Shown here: positions 62,564 through 64,000 of the stretch, in pieces
How positions within the stretch are numbered: position 1 is the first letter of the stretch
Layout: every line of letters starts with the position of its first letter
Assembly (NCBI RefSeq): GCF_030548175.1
Contig: NZ_JAUORX010000004.1
Location: forward strand, 343,959 to 407,958
Direction of reading: 5' to 3'
Source of the DNA: Cognatishimia sp. 1_MG-2023
GTDB taxonomy: Bacteria; Pseudomonadota; Alphaproteobacteria; Rhodobacterales; Rhodobacteraceae
Length of the DNA stretch: 64,000 nt
Made by a program: the position numbers and the translations under genes
The notes under the pieces: model-generated
What the model was told of the DNA's origin: nothing
What the model saw: the letters and a program-made list of their open reading frames with translations, nothing else
Databases searched by the model: none

Positions 62564-63187
62564 ATGAAACAGACTTATCTTCCTGGCATTCTTGCCATGG
62601 CCGCCATCGTCGTGGCCTCAAACATTCTTGTGCAATTCCTGTACGGCGATTGGCTGACCTATGGCGCCTTCACCTATCCCTTTGCATTCCTTGTCACCGA
62701 TGTGATGAACCGCGTCTATGGCGCCCCAGCCGCACGCCGCGTTGTGTTCATCGGCTTTATCGTCGGCGTAATCTGCTCTTTGATCGGCACGCAAATCCAA
62801 GGTGACTTTGGTCCGCTGGTCACAATGCGCATTGCAATCGGTTCCGGCCTCGCATTCCTCACGGCGCAATTGCTCGACGTGGCTATCTTTGATCGCCTGC
62901 GCTCCGGCCAATGGTGGCGCGCGCCTTTGGCCTCCACACTGATCGGCTCATCTGTCGATACGGCTCTATTCTTCACCATTGCGTTCTCAGGCAGTCTAAC
63001 CTTCCTGGAACCTGCCAATGATGTCAGCTGGGCTGGCGATGTGCTGCCACTTCTAGGCCAAGGTCCAGAAGCCCCGCTTTGGGTATCTCTCGCGGTTGCT
63101 GATTGGTTGGTTAAGCTTTCGCTCGCTCTTGTTGCACTTGTGCCTTTCCGCATCATAGTGGGGAAAGTGTTACACAAACCTACATGA
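62564..63187 (+). CDS. yhhQ: Queuosine precursor transporter
   Basis: A 207-residue inner-membrane protein of the YhhQ/VUT-1 family, which imports preQ0/preQ1 for queuosine synthesis. About six helices are visible; TYPFAFLVTDVMNRVYGAPAARR is the family motif, and STLIGSSVDTALFFTIAF the second. The 85-base leader holds a stem CCTGCC-GCGGT-GGCAGG and pairing GGTGGC/GCCACC, but I see no preQ1 riboswitch pattern. The queG gene for the last queuosine step is in the same window, not linked to it. Confidence 0.88.
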   Translation: MKQTYLPGILAMAAIVVASNILVQFLYGDWLTYGAFTYPFAFLVTDVMNRVYGAPAARRVVFIGFIVGVICSLIGTQIQGDFGPLVTMRIAIGSGLAFLTAQLLDVAIFDRLRSGQWWRAPLASTLIGSSVDTALFFTIAFSGSLTFLEPANDVSWAGDVLPLLGQGPEAPLWVSLAVADWLVKLSLALVALVPFRIIVGKVLHKPT

Positions 63188-63194
63188 TTTTGTT

Positions 63195-63200
63195 TTGACA
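63195..63200 (+). promoter_or_regulatory. Probable -35 box of the RNA gene
   Basis: A perfect TTGACA just after yhhQ. A -10 box is less clear (AGGCTA at 17 bases spacing), so transcription probably starts near 63230. Confidence 0.45.
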
Positions 63201-63229
63201 TACGCAAATTCTGTGGCAGGCTAGTGTTA

Positions 63230-63414
63230 CGCGAAACCAATTGAAGGGAGGTGCCCATTGTCTAGAGAAGTAATGGAGAGCAGTGTCGGAACAGTTCGGA
63301 GGGATTGTAGTTAGGGCAGCCCCTAGCTGACATGAAAAACGAATTGGTCGCTGCCTAACCGGCGCACCTCCCAACATCTCGAAGGGCTGTTCCCGCGCGT
63401 GGAACAGCCCTTTT
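63230..63414 (+). ncRNA. Structured non-coding RNA gene, family not identified
   Basis: No convincing protein frame lies here. A 9-bp closing stem GGGAGGTGC/GCACCTCCC (63246-63254 with 63364-63372) encloses about 110 bases. Inside are a hairpin CCATT/AATGG (63255-63259 with 63272-63276) and a stronger one GTTAGGGCAGC/GCTGCCTAAC (63310-63320 with 63350-63359). The gene has a TTGACA upstream and ends with a 12-bp terminator. It lacks the GGAAGGAAGCAG motif of SRP RNA and is too short for RNase P or tmRNA. A divergent 6S RNA is possible, but I see a branched fold rather than one long rod. Confidence 0.65.
63382..63414 (+). terminator. Rho-independent terminator of the RNA gene
   Basis: AAGGGCTGTTCC-CGCGCGT-GGAACAGCCCTT, a 12-bp perfect stem followed by TTC. 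It separates the RNA gene from arfB. Confidence 0.92.
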
Positions 63415-63456
63415 CGTTGCCCTTTCGAAACGCGCGATTTTGGCCTATTGAACACT

Positions 63457-63876
63457 ATGCTTGTCGTAAACGAACAGATCACTTTGCAAGATTGGGAACT
63501 GACCGAACAGTTCATGCGGGCCTCTGGCCCCGGCGGGCAAAATGTGAACAAAGTCTCAACCGCAGTAGAACTTCGTTTCGAAGCAGAGCGATCCCCCAGC
63601 ATCCCAGCCCAAGTCAAATCGCGCCTCAAACGCCTGGCGGGTCGTCGTTGGACAAAAGAGGGCGCGTTGATCATTCAATGCGATGAAACGCGAAGCCAAG
63701 CCCGCAACCGCGACATCGCGCGTGACCGTCTCGTAGAATTAATCCGCAAAGCGACGATCAAACCAAAGCGCCGGATCGCAACAAAACCAACCTACGGCAG
63801 CCAACAACGCCGCCTCAAAGCCAAAAAAGTGCGCGGCGCAGTCAAAAACCTTCGTGGCAGAGTTGATGACGACTAA
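63457..63876 (+). CDS. arfB: Peptidyl-tRNA hydrolase ArfB (YaeJ)
   Basis: ArfB rescues ribosomes stalled without a stop codon. The 139-residue protein has the catalytic GGQ in ASGPGGQNVNKVST (26-28) and the basic C-terminal tail (KAKKVRGAVKNLRGR) that enters the empty mRNA channel. I start at ATG 63457; a TTG nine bases upstream is possible. It has no tRNA-binding or codon-reading domain, as expected. Confidence 0.93.
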   Translation: MLVVNEQITLQDWELTEQFMRASGPGGQNVNKVSTAVELRFEAERSPSIPAQVKSRLKRLAGRRWTKEGALIIQCDETRSQARNRDIARDRLVELIRKATIKPKRRIATKPTYGSQQRRLKAKKVRGAVKNLRGRVDDD

Positions 63877-63879
63877 TAC

Positions 63880-63923
63880 TTTTTCTTGATCCAAATACCT
63901 TGGGGTCTGGGGCAAAGCCCCAG
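63880..63923 (-). repeat. Intergenic hairpin element, copy 7
   Basis: Minus-strand reading: CTGGGGC-TTT-GCCCCAG, then ACCCCAAGGTATTTGGATCA and AGAAAAA. It follows the stop of the partial minus-strand gene at the right edge and begins right behind arfB. Confidence 0.8.
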
Positions 63924-63929
63924 CCGACA

Positions 63930-64000
63930 TCACAAAACGCGAATAACGTCTTTGTCGATCCCCAACATATAACCGCGCCGGGCGACGTTCTTTACAAGCA
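63930..64000 (-). CDS. C-terminal fragment of an unknown protein
   Basis: On the minus strand a frame open from the right edge ends in TGA at 63932-63930 and reads VKNVARRGYMLGIDKDVIRV plus Leu. The repeat element follows the stop as it follows other gene ends in this window, which supports a real gene. Too short to identify. Confidence 0.4.
   Translation of the reverse strand, partial: LVKNVARRGYMLGIDKDVIRVL

Noticed and set aside
63230..63414. SRP 4.5S RNA as identity of the RNA gene
   Set aside because: The conserved GGAAGGAAGCAG-type apical motif is absent and the fold is branched rather than one hairpin.
1..64000. CRISPR arrays, prophage, integrons or intact transposons
   Set aside because: No regularly spaced repeats, phage structural genes, integrase or transposase genes were seen on either strand.

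Overview
The window is a 64 kb stretch of ordinary-looking chromosome from an alphaproteobacterium, most likely a Rhodobacteraceae (Roseobacter-group) species. Support comes from the petP-petR style regulator pair, the histone-deacetylase-like/xseB/ispA/dxs operon, a serC of the bacterial/archaeal second type, a rhodobacterial-looking YggT, DUF2478 and DUF1810 proteins, and a GC-rich-hairpin intergenic element that I recall from this family. I see no prophage, CRISPR array, intact insertion sequence, rRNA or plasmid function. There is one tRNA (Arg, anticodon CCT) and one convincing stand-alone non-coding RNA gene.

Layout. 1-2 kb: end of gltB and a xanthine-type NCS2 permease with a structured leader. 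2.3-8 kb: mtgA, a GST, queG, msrA/msrB, an SDR, and an exported thioredoxin with its CcdA partner. 8-12 kb: an orphan molybdopterin oxidoreductase followed by a MocR regulator, then HU. 12-15.4 kb: AMP nucleosidase and adenine deaminase in one overlapping purine-salvage unit. 15.5-17.3 kb: small SelW-like and DUF1810 proteins and a YeeZ-like reductase. 17.3-21.3 kb: the isoprenoid operon (deacetylase-like protein, xseB, ispA, dxs). 21.3-28 kb: petP/petR, ilvE, an EamA exporter, malonyl-CoA synthetase, an HD hydrolase and aroC. 28-30.7 kb: two exported proteins of unknown function, tRNA-Arg and a LacI-type regulator. 30.7-36.9 kb: a four-gene block of glycosyltransferases and a methyltransferase/hydrolase fusion, the least explained part of the window. 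36.9-40 kb: Zur-controlled zinc uptake (znuA, zur-znuC-znuB). 40-47 kb: DUF2478, a PEP-mutase-like lyase, ada, a TSUP exporter and serine biosynthesis (serB, serC, serA). 47-51.9 kb: an orphan membrane protein, a broken metallophosphatase, a 49-residue small ORF, and threonine catabolism (kbl-tdh) with a cupin regulator. 52-62.5 kb: thiolase, hybrid sensor kinase, yaaA, recQ, yggT, a thioesterase, and an overlapping trio (MFS permease, mepA, phytase-like protein). 62.5-64 kb: queuosine-precursor transporter, the non-coding RNA gene, arfB and the edge of another gene.

The items most worth a second look are: the structured RNA gene at 63.2-63.4 kb; the glycosyltransferase whose C-terminus looks like an IS3-type transposase helix-turn-helix, inside the unexplained glycan block; a seven-copy intergenic hairpin element that mostly sits just after gene ends and in one case supplies the ribosome-binding site of queG; candidate regulatory leaders before the xanthine-type permease and serC; a phosphatase gene broken by an internal deletion; and a threonine dehydrogenase lacking all four structural-zinc cysteines. 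Functions are assigned by reading motifs only; no database search was run.
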